From assembly GCA_034440615.1 (NCBI GenBank), contig JAOTOM010005125.1, positions 728,501 to 792,500 on the forward strand: DNA of 64,000 nucleotides, given 5' to 3'. Shown here one piece after another: positions 29,301 to 39,266 of this stretch (positions within the stretch are counted from its first letter, which is position 1; every line of letters starts with the position of its first letter). This DNA is from Ashinkailepas kermadecensis (Eukaryota; Arthropoda; Thecostraca; Neolepadidae). The position numbers were made by a program, and so were the translations under genes. Under the pieces are notes generated by a model. It worked only from the letters and a program-made list of their open reading frames with translations. It was not told the origin of the DNA and did not search any database.

Positions 29301-32300
29301 GAGCTGGGGCCGCGACTGACCCTGCAGGTATGGCCTCCGACACACTGTACCGGGACACTGCGAGTACGGCCTCCGACACACCGTACCAGGACACTGGTGG
29401 AGCTGGGGCCGCGACTGACCCTGCAGGTACGGCCTCCGACACACTGTACCGGGACACTGCGGGTACGGCCTCCGACACACTGTACCGGGACACTGGTGGA
29501 GCTGGGGCCGCGACTGACCCTGCAGGTATGGCCTCCGACACACTACCGGGACACTGCGGGCACGGCCTCTGACACACTGTACCGGGACACTGCGGGCACG
29601 GCCTCCGACACACTGTACCGGGACACTGGGTACGGCCTCTGACACACTGTACCAGGACACTGCGGGTGCGGCCTCTGAAATAAGGACACTGGTGGAGCTT
29701 GGGCCGCGACTGACCCTGCAGGTACGGCCTCCGACACACTGTACCGGGACACTGCGGGTACGGCCTCCGACACACTGTACCGGGACACTGTGGGTATGGC
29801 CTCTGAAATAAGGACACTGGTGGAGCTGGGGCCGCGACTGACCCTGCAGGTACGGCCTCCGACACACTACCGGGACACTGCGGGTACGGCCTCCGACACA
29901 CTGTACCAGGACACTGTGGGTATGGCCTCTGAAATAAGGACACTGGTGGAGCTGCGAACGTTGCTGACCCTGCAGGTACGGCCTCTGCACACTGTACCGA
30001 CACACTGGATACAGCCTCCGACATCAGGTCACTGGTGGAGCCGGGGCCGCGACTATGATGTGTGACGTCACACCTGTGTACAGCTGATGTCTGATGTCAC
30101 CCTCGTCCGGAATCCAGAGAACTTTCCAGTGATCCAGGGGCATTTCGAAAGTTTTGTTGACCGATTAAGAGTGACCGATTTAGAGGGCGTCCTCGGAGAC
30201 TTGTCTCGAAGTAGTGCTGACACTGCCAGCTCATGGCCGTTTCCAAGATTTTGTGACACGAAGGATGAGATGCCGGTTCACGGGCTTCACCAGGGGTTCT
30301 CTGGAAGATTGATGGCGAGTCTTCCGCACACGACGTTAGATTATCGGGAGGTGCTAAACTGGACCGTCTACCTACTCCAGTTTACTCCTTATAAACAGAC
30401 CCATTGGTTGGTAGGTAAAGCTCATTGGAGCCAATGTATTAATCAAGCCGAACTACTATGTTGCCGACCTGTTTTACCTGCCTGGCGCCGCCGCTGGATG
30501 TGTGACGTCACCCCGTCCACAGCTGATGAAGGCTGAAGCTGGCCTGGTGACTGGGGAGGTCCTCTACCACAAGCTGGTGAGCAAGACGGACGAGGAGCTG
30601 GAGATCATCCAGCAGCGCCGTCAGCAGCGAGAGTGAGTGTGACGTCATCGAAGTCGTCACTGACGTGACATCACTGACATGACATCACTGAGCGCCTAAA
30701 CTATTCTTTAGGTAATACACCTTTAGGTAATACACCTTTAGGTAATAATACACCTTTAGGAAACAAACCTTTAGGTAATCACTAACCTTTAGGTAATACG
30801 ACCTTTAGGTATTACACCGAATTTAGGTAATACACCTTTAGGTAATACACCTTTAGTTTTTAGGTAATACACCTTTAGGTAATCTCTAGACCTAAATATT
30901 GAATAAGACGAAATATAAGTAAATAAATAAGTTTCATTGCATTAAATATAAATTAAGTAAGACTGACTGAAAGTGTATTCACACCAAATTCGGTATGAAT
31001 ACACAGCTTGTGATGTTAGTGAAACTGGCCTCTGATGTTAACAACACATGCTGCAACGTATCGCTGTAAATGTACAATGCATCAATGTAATAGTGATGTG
31101 CACGGCCAGGTTTATCACACATCAACTGGTTTTAGTCCATACTGCCACGTGGTTTTCCAGAGATGCACGTCTTTTTCTCAGAAATTTAGTCCGATTTCTT
31201 CCTGGGGTGGCTTCATGGACCAGGGTTCTATTTCTAAGCAGGGCTTGCTGTGTGAACCCTGGCCCCGCCACCGGATCCCTTGAAATCCAGGTCACGGGCA
31301 TAATTTTCATCGAGAGGTTAACGTGTCGTCAATGACCAACACGGCCGCCCCGGCAGCTCGTCCCCGGCCTTATCGGGCCAGCTGCCAACTGACCCTCCCA
31401 GCCAATGTTAACAATGTTAAAGCAATGGTATGTGATGTGATGTGTTGTGATGAAATAGACCGTGGAATCCCCCCCCCCCCACACACGCACCCAAAACATG
31501 GCTCCCGATTTGCGATACGTTGTAACACCGTTGGTGACCCAGATCCCAGTTTATTATCTGGGGTCGTGAGAGAATATAAAAAGGTCAGAATGTCGGCACA
31601 CTGCTAAGGATCGAACTGTTCGACAAATTTACCACGTCCACGTCCAGCCATAACATAGCTATATCCATAGCCACAACGTAGCTATATAGTCGCATTGCCA
31701 CTTAGCCACAACATAACTGCAAAGATATCAGGACCACATCATATCCACAACATTACCTCTATCTTGCTGCAATTGCTCGGCTGTAGCACCCCCTAAGCCG
31801 GCCGGGGTCGAGTGTGGTCAGGTCCGTGTCCGTCCCAGTGACGGCCGCCGAGCCGACCCTGACGTGACGTCATCCACTGACGTGTGACGTCACACGCTGG
31901 GCAGGCAGCTGAAGGCGCGTCGCCGGGCGGAGCAGCAGCAGAACGTCGACAAGAAGACGGCGCTGCGGGAGGAGCAGAAGCAGCGCTCGCTGGCTGGTGA
32001 GGCATTGAGGCGGGCGGCAGTGGTGATGCGGTGATGTCGGAGCACGCAGGAGACAGCGGTCGACCAGAACTTGGACTGGGAGAAAGATAGTGATGTAATG
32101 ATGTTGGAGTAGGATGACAGTGGTCGATCAGAACTTCAACTGGGAGTGATGGTAGTATTGGGGTAGTAGAGGGGTGATTGGGGTAGTGATGGTAGTAGAG
32201 GGGTAGTGATGTAATGATGTTGGAGTATGATGACAGTGGTCGTCCAGAACTTCGATGGGGGTAGTGATGTGATTTCGGCGCAAGTAGGAGACCGTACCAG

Positions 32301-34968
32301 GTAAGATTTCGCCAATAGCAGGTGTGGGGACAGTGTTGATATGTCGGAGCAGGCAGGAGATGGGGACCAGCCAAGATTCCAGTTAGGACATTAGTGATAC
32401 AATGTAGACAATACTGAAATCAGGGTGCCACGTAGGATTTGGGTGGGCGGTCGCAGTGTTGTAGTGCTGTAGTGTTGTAGTGTTGTAGTGATGTCGATGC
32501 AGCCAGCAAGCAGGGTCTCCTCAGGGCTTCTGTGTGGGACCGCGGGCCGATTGTAGTGATGCGGTGATGTAGTGCTGTAGTGATGTCGATGAAGTCAGCA
32601 GGCCGGGTCTCCTCGGGACTTCTGGGTTTGGCGGATTGTCGGCTGCGCCGCCTGCAGTTGTATGCTGTACCGGCGTGCACCCGTGGCGGTGTGGGTGGAA
32701 CGTAGCTCATCACGTCAACGCCTGAGGAATGTTATGACGTCAGGAGTGGTGAGATGTAGGCTGAATTTGCGATCAGTTCGTCTCATTCGTCCTGCGCCCA
32801 CGAAGATCCTGCAAGAGGAAGTGGAGATAGATGCTGTCATAGATGATGAACATTCATTTAACAGTGTTGAAAATATGATATGAAGTGGACAAATTTCCCT
32901 ACTTACCTTTCATTTTAAAATTATGCCTCTTTTTGCGCAGATCAGCCTGACGAACGTGTGGCAAAAGCTGTGCATTTTATATCAAGCTGGGTTGTGTGTT
33001 TTAAAAGCGCTGATGCTGTTTTCTTCCCTCAGTAGATTCAATACTCAACAGTAGAGCGATTGTTGCCATTGTTGCCATTGCTGCCATCATTAACATGTAC
33101 TCTCGGCTAGGCATGAAGAAAGCCATGGAGAATGCCGCCGCTGTGAAGGAATCCGACGAAGAGGACGAGGACGAAGAGCAGGAGAGCGGCGCCGGCGGTC
33201 CTGGTCAGGGGGAGGAAGAGTCCGACGTCGAGCTGGGGGATGATAACGTTGAAGACGGCGCTAAAGCCGTGGACGATGATGAGGCTTGGTACCGGAAGGA
33301 GGTCGGTCAGGAGCCAGACGAAGGTGAGGATGGGGATGAAGACGTGCTGAAGTTGTGGACGATGATGAGGCTTGACACAGGGAGGAGGTCGGTCAGGAGC
33401 CAAACGTAAGCCCGGGTGAAGATGGGGAAGTGCAAGGTATTACAAGGAATGCAAGGTCCATGGTGTTGTTCGTGATGTTCCTTGTTGGTAAGCATTGCAT
33501 GGTAAGCATCAGTACTACTTAGTGAGCACTCTCATGGTCGCTACATAACCAGAAGCAGTTGATGCGCCCATAAGCACAATTAATCAGTCAAATAGTAAGC
33601 ACTACCACTTGCGCTACCCAGCCATGGCAGCTGATCTGCCCCAAAGCCGGTATCTTGATGTGCCAATATTAGTTTCTTTGACATTGGTCGACATTATTTT
33701 CTTGGACATTGGTGCTTTGTATGTATTATACGTACAATAACGATCTGCCTGAACGTAGCTCGCCGCTGAATAGGAGAACTATGTTAGGTTTATGAAATTT
33801 ACTCATGGTTTCATTTTATTCAGATCTAAACACGGTATCGTATTACAGACACAGCTAAAACATACTGCCACTAGTTGCGTGCAATGTAACAAATAGCTAT
33901 ATAACTACATATCAGATGGCTTCATCGCAGTATCATCTACAGTCAACGGAGGATTGAAATGTCAGCCGGCTGTGCTGCCAGACGGCACGTGATGTGTGTA
34001 GGGATCCTCGTGTTTCACGCTGTGCTGCCAGATGTAACGTGACGTGGTGTGTAGGGATCCTCGTGTTTCACGCTGTGCTGCCAGATGGCACGCGACGTGG
34101 TGTGTAGGATCCTCGTGTTTCACGCTGTGCTGCCAGATGGCACGTGATGTGTGTAGGGATCCTCGTGTTTCACGGACATCATTGTGCTGGAACCGATAGC
34201 GTGGCATTTGTGTTCGGTATGATTTCGTCTCCGGATGTTAGTGATTTTGGATTTCGATTTCGTTAACTTCAGCGTAGTATCTCCCATGAATGAATCATCT
34301 TTGTTCAAAGGTTTTGCGACGGCACGCCTTTCACCTGGTCGCCGGGTGGCCGTACACGTGTGGGTAGGTGCGCTACACGCCGGTGGCGCCACCTATGATC
34401 ACCGCTACCACTCCACCTTCCCCTGTCAACATCGATACGGCGTCGGATCCTGTGTCTACAGCACGGGAGCCTTATGGCTCGCTTCTTCGCGTCTTTTCTT
34501 TCCTGTCTTCCCTCGACCGCGTCAAGGTGGCGTCTGCACTGGCGTCTGCCGGAAACTCGTTCGCCGTTTGCCTTCTTTTCGGCATCCGACTGTAAATTCG
34601 AGTGTGCTCGGGAATCCGCTGTTTTCGCGCCATGTTTCACGCGCCGCCGTGTGCCGCCAGATTTCCGCGCCATCGCGACCACTTCCGGCGACGCCTCGCG
34701 CTCGGTGACCAAGCGCTTCGCCAAGAAGCGGACGGCGCCTCGCCGCGACGAGTCGCGAGACGCGAAACGGGGGCGGGGCGAGTCGCGAGGCGGGCGGCGC
34801 GCCGGCGGCGAGGCGGACGACCGGCAGACCAGTGCCGAGCGGTGGAAGCCGAGGAACAAGCGCGGGAAGCCCATTTCCGGCGCCAAAGTGCGTCGCAAGC
34901 AGCCGCCGACGAAGCGTGGGCGGGGCCAGTCTGGCCGTGGGCGGGGCCAGTCTGGTCTCGGCCGGTGA
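20637..34968 (+). CDS. PPAN: Peter pan / SSF1 homologue (Brix-domain ribosome biogenesis factor), spliced
   Basis: The gene is join(20637-20663, 24947-25114, 27019-27158, 28232-28412, 28653-28840, 29183-29327, 30523-30632, 31905-31996, 33111-33323, 34661-34968), 1572 nt and 523 aa; insect and human homologues are about 460-475 aa. PPAN/Ssf1 is a nucleolar protein with a Brix domain needed for 60S subunit assembly (27S pre-rRNA processing). Recognisable in order are: a basic N-terminus; PHSFV-type motif AAHSFVLARG; VMEPFTATNLK; VAGPLGVTHL; FPRGPTLTF; LMATVLQNMFP; DFRHYTVKVVPVG; the acidic SESEGEED block; QSAIRLVELGPRLTLQ; a charged helical segment rich in Gln and Arg; GMKKAME; an acidic stretch ending in DDDEAWYRKEVGQEPDED; and a basic RG-rich tail. 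All nine introns are GT-AG and all phases fit. The gene is divergent from the pyrophosphatase gene and convergent with SEC31. An AATAAA at 35664 is a candidate poly(A) signal. Confidence 0.95.
20684..20726. repeat. Palindromic GGTACC/CCTAGG cluster
   Basis: GTAGGTACCTACC followed by GTACCTAGGTAGGTACC lies about 20 bases after the PPAN exon 1 donor. It can form hairpins. A further GTAGGTACCTG is at 20853. Confidence 0.6.
21057..21400 (-). repeat. AT-rich dispersed repeat, inverted relative to 18300-18965
   Basis: Contains CAATGTTTATGAATGTG and GACCACTCATTT.CTCTGC in two variants, the reverse complement of the 18.3-19.0 kb repeat. It lies in PPAN intron 1. Confidence 0.65.
21950..23360. other. 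Homopolymer-dominated, unreliable sequence
   Basis: Long alternating runs of A, T, C and G with very little other sequence, ending in a run of about 78 A. Content from 22640 to 22790 looks more normal. It lies in PPAN intron 1. It reads like a low-coverage, unpolished long-read consensus rather than real DNA. ORFs rich in Lys and Phe here are meaningless. Confidence 0.75.
23400..24700. other. PPAN intron 1, AT-rich DNA with possible decayed element
   Basis: A plus-strand frame of 160 codons (23555-24037) and a minus-strand frame of 91 codons (24293-24568) are open, but neither is recognised. On the minus strand near 23730-23780 a fragment reading NPNEAF is reminiscent of some invertebrate transposon proteins; this is weak. 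No gene is called. Confidence 0.35.
24712..24946 (+). repeat. Diverged copies of the PPAN exon 2 acceptor edge
   Basis: Three units of about 65-70 bp, each with CCTTTGTTG.TGTGCA.. followed by a variant of the exon start (AAAACGCTTCACAACAATGA at about 24880 versus AAAACACGGCGCAACAATGA in the exon). The copies are older and more diverged than other arrays here. Confidence 0.8.
24947..25114 (+). CDS. PPAN: PPAN exon 2
   Basis: Fifty-six codons, phase 0-0, acceptor GTGTGCAG|GGC and donor AAG|GTCAGT. It encodes the start of the Brix domain (AAHSFVLARGRTGKYVSQL and VMEPFTATNLK). Three diverged copies of its acceptor plus the first ~30 coding bases precede it in the intron (24712-24946). Confidence 0.93.
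25968..26518. repeat. 46-48-bp tandem repeat, twelve copies
   Basis: The unit contains GCCTGCTCACCATATCGTGC followed by CACTGACCTAACTCTGCCGT. It lies in PPAN intron 2. No similarity to exon edges. It is followed to 27000 by degenerate TGTTGTGA..TGACCTGACC sequence. Confidence 0.92.
27019..27158 (+). CDS. PPAN: PPAN exon 3
   Basis: Forty-six codons plus two bases: TKGTTVRDLASVAGPLGVTH followed by FTHTR and FPRGPTLTF. The acceptor is CGCCAG|ACC and the donor TTCAG|GTGAGG. The donor edge CACGTTCAG|GTGAGG is repeated twice more just downstream. Confidence 0.92.
27150..27245 (+). repeat. PPAN exon 3 donor edge, three copies
   Basis: CACGTTCAG|GTGAGGAAGATG (true donor), CACGTTCAG|GTGAGGGATATG and CAGGTTCAG|GTGAGGGAGATG at 30-bp spacing. 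Confidence 0.88.
27554..28231 (+). repeat. 43-bp array of PPAN exon 4 acceptor edges, about 16 copies
   Basis: Each unit carries CCCCAG|GGTGCAGGACTAC and ACCCTGACCCGAGACGT, i.e. the splice acceptor and first ~36 coding bases of exon 4. Synonymous-looking variants occur (GTACTGCGT/GTGCTACGT; ACACC/ACAGC). One copy near 28020 is truncated. As 43 is not a multiple of three, use of an upstream copy would shift frame. Confidence 0.95.
28232..28412 (+). CDS. PPAN: PPAN exon 4
   Basis: One base completes an Arg codon, then 60 codons: VQDYTLTRDVLRSLRRM, PLLILNNF, LMATVLQNMFPVLNIHK. The acceptor is CCCCAG|GGTG and the donor AAG|GTAGCAG. The first ~36 bases of the exon, with the acceptor, form the unit of a 43-bp array upstream, so the true acceptor must be told from about 16 near-identical copies. 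Phase selects the copy at 28232. Confidence 0.93.
28383..28506 (+). repeat. Duplicated PPAN exon 4 donor edge
   Basis: AACATGTTCCC.GTGCTGAACA + TTCACAAG|GTAGCAGCGG is present twice, about 66 bp apart. The first is the real exon end. Confidence 0.92.
28549..28690 (+). repeat. Duplicated PPAN exon 5 acceptor edge
   Basis: TGTTCGCTGCCCGTGTCCCCAG|GTG followed by the first 33 coding bases occurs twice. The proximal copy ends in TAG after 11 codons. Confidence 0.93.
28653..28840 (+). CDS. PPAN: PPAN exon 5
   Basis: Sixty-two codons plus two bases: VKLNNLRRAVLFSYNAEDET, DFRHYTVKVVPVGISRGVKK, and RLGDMAEFVMK. The acceptor is CCCCAG|GTG and the donor GAA|GTGAGT. A duplicate of the acceptor and first 11 codons lies at about 28561-28609, but it runs straight into a TAG, so only the distal copy is usable. 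Confidence 0.94.
29183..29327 (+). CDS. PPAN: PPAN exon 6
   Basis: One base plus 48 codons: AGYGSESEGEEDPSSHVQLA, RSRGNIVNAQSAIRLVELGP, RLTLQ. It carries the acidic block and the conserved ELGPR motif. The acceptor is CCACAG|GGCA and the donor CTGCAG|GTATGG. The donor edge is copied about six times downstream. Confidence 0.93.
29300..30055 (+). repeat. Array of PPAN exon 6 donor edges, about seven copies
   Basis: CTGGTGGAGCTGGGGCCGCG, ACTGACCCTGCAG|GTACGGC recurs near 29393, 29492, 29690, 29817, 29940 (diverged) and 30031 (diverged). It is interspersed with TCCGACACACTGTACCGGGA units of intron origin. Confidence 0.93.
30523..30632 (+). CDS. PPAN: PPAN exon 7
   Basis: Thirty-six codons plus two bases: LMKAEAGLVTGEVLYHKLVS followed by KTDEELEIIQQRRQQR. 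The acceptor is TCCACAG|CTG and the donor GA|GTGAGT. A diverged copy of its acceptor region (GATGTGTGACGTCAC...ACAG|CTGATG) is found near 30056-30100. Confidence 0.92.
30700..30890. repeat. 15-bp repeat ACACCTTTAGGTAAT
   Basis: About twelve imperfect copies in PPAN intron 7. Confidence 0.9.
31905..31996 (+). CDS. PPAN: PPAN exon 8
   Basis: Completes a Glu codon, then 30 codons of charged, probably helical sequence (QLKARRRAEQQQNVDKKTAL and the rest) and one base. The acceptor is GGGCAG|GCAG and the donor GCTG|GTGAGG. It corresponds to the basic linker after the Brix domain. Confidence 0.85.
31997..33110. repeat. PPAN intron 8 with degenerate repeats
   Basis: Degenerate units containing GTGATG, TGATGTCGGAGCA.GCAGGAG, CCAGAACTT and TAGTGTTGTAGTG occupy 32020-32660. 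No exon is recognised. Confidence 0.6.
33111..33323 (+). CDS. PPAN: PPAN exon 9
   Basis: Two bases, 70 codons, one base. It begins with the family motif (S-L-x)GMKKA, then a long Asp/Glu stretch and DDDEAWYRKEVGQEPDE. The acceptor CGGCTAG|GC was chosen because it restores RSLA-GMKKA across the junction. An alternative upstream acceptor at 33033 is also in frame but adds an unlikely hydrophobic insert. The donor is GAAG|GTGAGG, and its edge is duplicated once just downstream. Confidence 0.88.
33255..33425 (+). repeat. Duplicated PPAN exon 9 donor edge
   Basis: GTGGACGATGATGAGGCTTG ... AGGAGGTCGGTCAGGAGCCA occurs in the exon and again about 85 bp later, in the intron. Confidence 0.88.
33965..34175. 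repeat. 55-57-bp tandem repeat, four copies
   Basis: The unit contains GGGATCCTCGTGTTTCACGC and TGTGCTGCCAGATGGCACGT. It lies in PPAN intron 9. No exon relation seen. Confidence 0.88.
34661..34968 (+). CDS. PPAN: PPAN exon 10 (terminal)
   Basis: Two bases and 101 codons to TGA. It continues the EPDED motif with DFRAIA and is then strongly basic, ending in RGRGQSGRGRGQSGLGR, like the RG-rich tails of other PPAN proteins. The acceptor is CCGCCAG|AT. The coding part is very GC-rich. Confidence 0.85.
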
Positions 34969-35369
34969 TTGGTTGACGTGACGAATCAGGCTCAGACGTG
35001 CCGGATGTCTGCGGAGTGGTACCGAGGTGGAGAGGAGAGTTTAGAGAGATGAGAGCGTGAAATAGAGAGGATAATTTAGAGGAGAGGACAGTTTGAAATG
35101 TGTTCGTGGGTGGACGTCGGCTTGTCGCCAAATCTCACCGATGATGGATTTGTCACCAGATATGATCAGAAATAGTCGAATGTCGCCAGACAGTCGTTTG
35201 TCACCAGATGTCGCCGGGTGGGTGTGCATCGGATGTGGGTTATGGCGTCAGGTCAGATGTTGCCAGTCTCGCCAAGCCGTGGCCCACGTCGCTGACGGCC
35301 GGTATGGCCGAGGCGCTGCCTCTGTTCCTGGTCGGGAGTGTTCCCAACCAAGCCGGCCGGTATTTATCC

Positions 35370-35485
35370 GTCCGGCGCTAATGTGCTCTTCCCCCGACCG
35401 AAATATCGTGGGTTCGATTCTCACGCACCGCTGCCCTTCGCCCGTGATCAGCCGACGCGAGAGATTGGCGACGCTTCGTAAGACC
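35370..35485 (+). mobile_element. SINE copy on the plus strand
   Basis: GTGGGTTCGATTCTCACGCA (B box) is followed by CTTCGCCCGTGATCAGCCGA and CGCGAGAGATTGGCGACGCT, the same body as the other SINEs. It lies between PPAN and SEC31. Confidence 0.65.
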
Positions 35486-35663
35486 GACAGCCGCCAAATG
35501 GGAGACCATCCGAGCGAGCTTCCAGTCGGTCGTCCCGAGCGACCACAAAACATGACGTCACACGTGTACAACCCGTCGGCCGACGTATTCGTCCGCCGAG
35601 ATGGCGTTCGATATCGCGTGGAACAAGGGTGCGGCCAGGGGGTGCACTCCAGCATTGTAGTCC

Positions 35664-35669
35664 AATAAA
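35664..35669 (+). promoter_or_regulatory. Candidate PPAN poly(A) signal
   Basis: AATAAA, about 700 bp after the PPAN stop. It is the first canonical signal I noticed on the plus strand downstream. Unconfirmed. Confidence 0.35.
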
Positions 35670-36980
35670 AAAAGGGAGACGCTTGAGCCGACCAATCAGC
35701 GTTCGACTACCTCCGTCGGTCGTGACAACGGTAAACAAACACATTTTGTCTTTAGTGCGGCGAAACCGGTGACATTCACACGGATACCAAATTTGTTTCC
35801 CTGTCAGCGGTGACATTGTGATAAAGTAGTATTAAAGTTCAAGATTAAAGTAGCAAGAATGTCTTTGTAGAAAATTAGCACGAAAAAATGGAATAACATG
35901 AATAATAGCTTCCACAAGTTTTTCCATACAGCCTTTACTATTGCCACGATTGACGGAGGTCGTCAAACGCTGATTGGTCGGCTCAAGTTTATAGAATTGA
36001 TGGTCCTCTCAAGCGTCTCCATTTTTGGCAAGCGGAGCGTTCTACCTGGTGTTCTATAGCCTTGGGTGCGGCCTGCTGTGACGCCACGGGCCGTCATTGG
36101 TGCCGACAGCGTTCAGTAGCGACAATAGAACGGACGGTGACCGCACCGCTGGCAGCGGACACCAGTCGGCGAGTGCCAGACACCGCCAGTCGTCTCAACG
36201 CCGACACACAAACTCACTGGCAACGAAGCTAAATGTATTCCCACGCACCCAGACACACACACACACACTTTGCAAAAATTAAATCTTCTCGAGTGTAACA
36301 GCGAGACGTGGTCATCGCAAGTGCCGCCGTGTCCGGTGCCTCCGAGCGCCACAGAGCTGTGCCACGGTGCCAGTCCTCGGAACTCCTGGAGTGCCGGGCC
36401 TTCCGGAGCACTACGGGGAGTGTCGGGCTCGTGCGGTGAGAGCGCGCGCCACGCTCAAGAGAGGGGTGGCGGCGCGGGCGAAACGGCAGCACCTTCGATA
36501 TGTTCTTCGCGTCGATTCAAGCAAATTGCCAACATCTCCGCACGCTTTGCATAACCGGAACTGAATTAGGCCACAACTGACAATAACTCGACACAAATTC
36601 TACGCAAATTATCCCCAAAGTATAGTACAAATGTTGGCAATTATACTGAACACAAACAAACGCGATGCGGGGTGCTGGTACACCTGTACCGTGTTGCCGT
36701 CGAAACGGCAGCCCAGCTGTCCCCACACACACACATCACGTGACATGACGTCACACCCCGCAGAGCCCACATTATGCCGAGCGTCGCCCACCGCGAGCCA
36801 CGCCCCCTCAGCGCGGCGACGGGTCCTCTGATATCACGGAGGGCGCTGACGATCGCCGAGGGCGTTGGCACAGCGGCGCGTGTCCGCTCAAAAATCCATG
36901 CCCCGCACGTGTTCACGTATAAACCACCAGCCACCTCGCGCAACTCTGCAAAAAACTTCCCGGACATCTCGCGCGTCTCC

Positions 36981-37350
36981 GACCATGACGCCACGGACAC
37001 CGCGCGTCTCCGACCATGACGCCACGGACAGCGCGCGTCTCCGACCATGACGCCACGGACACCGCGCGTCTCCGACCATGACGCCACGGACAGCGCGCGT
37101 CTCCGACCATGGCGCCACGGACACCGCGCGTCTCCGACCATGACGCCACGACGCCGCGCGTCTCCTGACGCCACGGACCCGCGCGTCTCCGACCATGACG
37201 CCACGGACACCGCGCGTCTCCGACCATGACGCCACGGACACCGCGCGTCTCCGACCATGACGCCACGGACACCGCGCGTCTCCGACCATGACGCCACGGA
37301 CAGCGCGCGTCTCCGACCATGGCGCCACGGACACCGCGCGTCTCCGACCA
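36981..37350. repeat. 31-bp tandem repeat, about twelve copies
   Basis: The unit is CGCGTCTCCGACCATGACGC + CACGGACACCG. It lies between PPAN and SEC31. Confidence 0.93.
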
Positions 37351-37805
37351 GAACTCCTCGGTTACGATGACGTCACGTCCCGTCCGAAGCAGGCCAAGCG
37401 AGAGCCCCTCCCCCCCGCCTCCCCGCGGCACAAGCAGGCTGCGCACGCGCTCAACACCCCACAGGCAATCGACGTGAATATAGCTCGCCGACACGCGTCC
37501 CACGGCCGCCGCACCGGGCGCCTCCCGGCTGCCAGATCCGGCGCCGGGCTGCCAGATCCCACCGGCACCACGGTGTCCGCTCGGTGTGGCGTCAGTGAAG
37601 CAGCGAAGCGCCGCGCGACCGAGCACCAAACGGCCGCCGGCAGACTGACTGGCGCCCAGTCGGCCACACAGCACCTGCGCGACGTCAGCAGTTGTGTGAC
37701 GTCACCCCCACTGTGACGGACCTGTCACGCGGCCGACCGTCCGGCACGAATGACGGAAGTCCTGCCAGGCTACATCTGGACCTGAAACACGGAGTGGGTG
37801 TGAAC

Positions 37806-38168
37806 ACGTGCAGCGTGGATGCGGCGACCGGCGCCACACCCGCCGGAGATGTCCAATGGGCGTGAAGACGTGGATACGCCGAGCGGCGACCGGCGCCATA
37901 CCCGCCGGAGATGTCATGAAGGCGTGAAGACGTGGATACGCCGAGCGGCGACCGGCGCCACACCCGCCGGAGATGTCCAATGAAGACGTGCAGCGTGGAT
38001 ACGCCGAGCGGCGACCGGCGCCACGCCCGCCGGAGATGTCCAATGAAGACGTGCAGCGTGGATACGCCGAGCGGCGACCGGCGCCACACCCGCCGGAGAT
38101 GTCCAATGAAGACGTGCAGCGTGGATACGCCGAGCGGCGACCGGCGCCACACCCGCCGGAGATGTCCG
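37806..38168. repeat. About 63-bp tandem repeat, six copies
   Basis: The unit contains GAAGACGTGCAGCGTGGATA, CGCCGAGCGGCGACCGGCGC and CCGCCGGAGATGTCC. It lies beyond the SEC31 3' end. Confidence 0.93.
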
Positions 38169-38637
38169 GTCGGCAAACTTCTCAGACAAACTCGCGTTTT
38201 CTTGGCGATTCTTTAACATGCGATTACATCGAACATTATATAGAAATGTTGGACAACACATCGACCCATTGGTATCCAATTACACAACCAATCCCTCTTT
38301 CGAACACCGTCAAGCTGCTAAATTGCTGCTTGTACAATAGCTTAAGTTTGGGAAAACTGAGATCAAACCATTTTGCTTGCATCATACACAAACATTGAAT
38401 GTCCGAAATGAGAGTTTAAAAAACGCAGCGGTGACCACATCATTTTGATAAACAGTTTGACAATCAGGGTCAAATGAGTGCCTTTTTAGCATGTTGACTG
38501 GGTGGTAGTCTGGGTACACTCAGTTGTTCGATTTTCCCATCGAGACGCGCCTTCTCTGCAATGTCTCTCCCAACTGTTCCATTATTCGGGTAAATGTGCC
38601 TTCTTTCCTCAACGTGGGTTCACCTTTTACCAACTTG

Positions 38638-38880
38638 TTCATGCACTATTTCTTTCACTCTCTCTCACTCACTCATATTCACCCAATCACAGTCTCTCAC
38701 TCACTCATTCTCTCTCACCTCATTCACTCACACTCAATCGCTTATCCTATCTACCTCACTAACTAACTAACCCATTCTTTCTATCTTACTCACTCACTCA
38801 TTCTCTCTATCTCACTCACTCACTCGCTAACTAAAATTATATCTATCTCACTAACTTCCTCACCCATTCCTCTCCATCTC
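38638..38880. repeat. CTCACT-rich simple repeat
   Basis: Imperfect CTCACT/CACTCACTCA and TCTCTATCT runs, adjacent to the SEC31 terminal array. Confidence 0.8.
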
Positions 38881-39266
38881 ACCCGCCCCCGCTCCGACAC
38901 CAGCCTCACCTGCAGCTGGCCGGCGATCTGCACCAGACTCTTCACTTCCTGACCCACTCCTCTCCATCTCACCCGCCCCCGCTCCGACACCAGCCTCACC
39001 TGCAGCTGGCCGGCGATCTGCACCAGACTCTTCACTTCCTCACCCACTCCTCTCCATCTCACCCGCCCCCGCTCCGACACCAGCCTCACCTGCAGCTGGC
39101 CGGCGATCTGCACCAGACTCTTCACTTCCTCACCCACTCCTCTCCATCTCACCCGCCCCCGCTCCGACACCAGCCTCACCTGCAGCTCCGCGATCTGCAC
39201 CAGACTCTTCACTTCCTCACCCATTCCTCTCCATCTCACCCGCCCCCGCTCCGACACCAGCCTCAC
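38875..39266 (-). repeat. 90-bp array of the SEC31 last-exon donor edge, four extra copies
   Basis: Each minus-strand unit is GTGAAGAGTCTGGTGCAGAT + CGCCGGCCAGCTGCAG|GTGAGG followed by 48 bp of GC-rich sequence. The 90-bp period keeps frame, giving a 30-residue repeat (VKSLVQIAGQLQ plus VRLVSERGRVRWRGVGEE). Confidence 0.94.

Larger units (their letters stand above)
34969..36980. other. PPAN-SEC31 interval, left part
   Basis: No gene recognised. Contains short GTCGCCAGA-type repeats at 35120-35270, the plus-strand SINE, and unremarkable mixed sequence to 36980. Confidence 0.5.

Noticed and set aside
33033..33110. Upstream acceptor for PPAN exon 9
   Set aside because: In frame, but it would insert a hydrophobic segment absent from the family; the acceptor at 33111 restores the conserved SLxGMKKA junction.
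34235..34708. 157-aa ORF overlapping PPAN intron 9
   Set aside because: Out of frame with PPAN exon 10, no family match, lies between recognised exons.
37288..37716. Plus-strand ORF of 142 aa between PPAN and SEC31
   Set aside because: GC-rich, no recognisable family, beside a 31-bp array; could not be supported as a gene.
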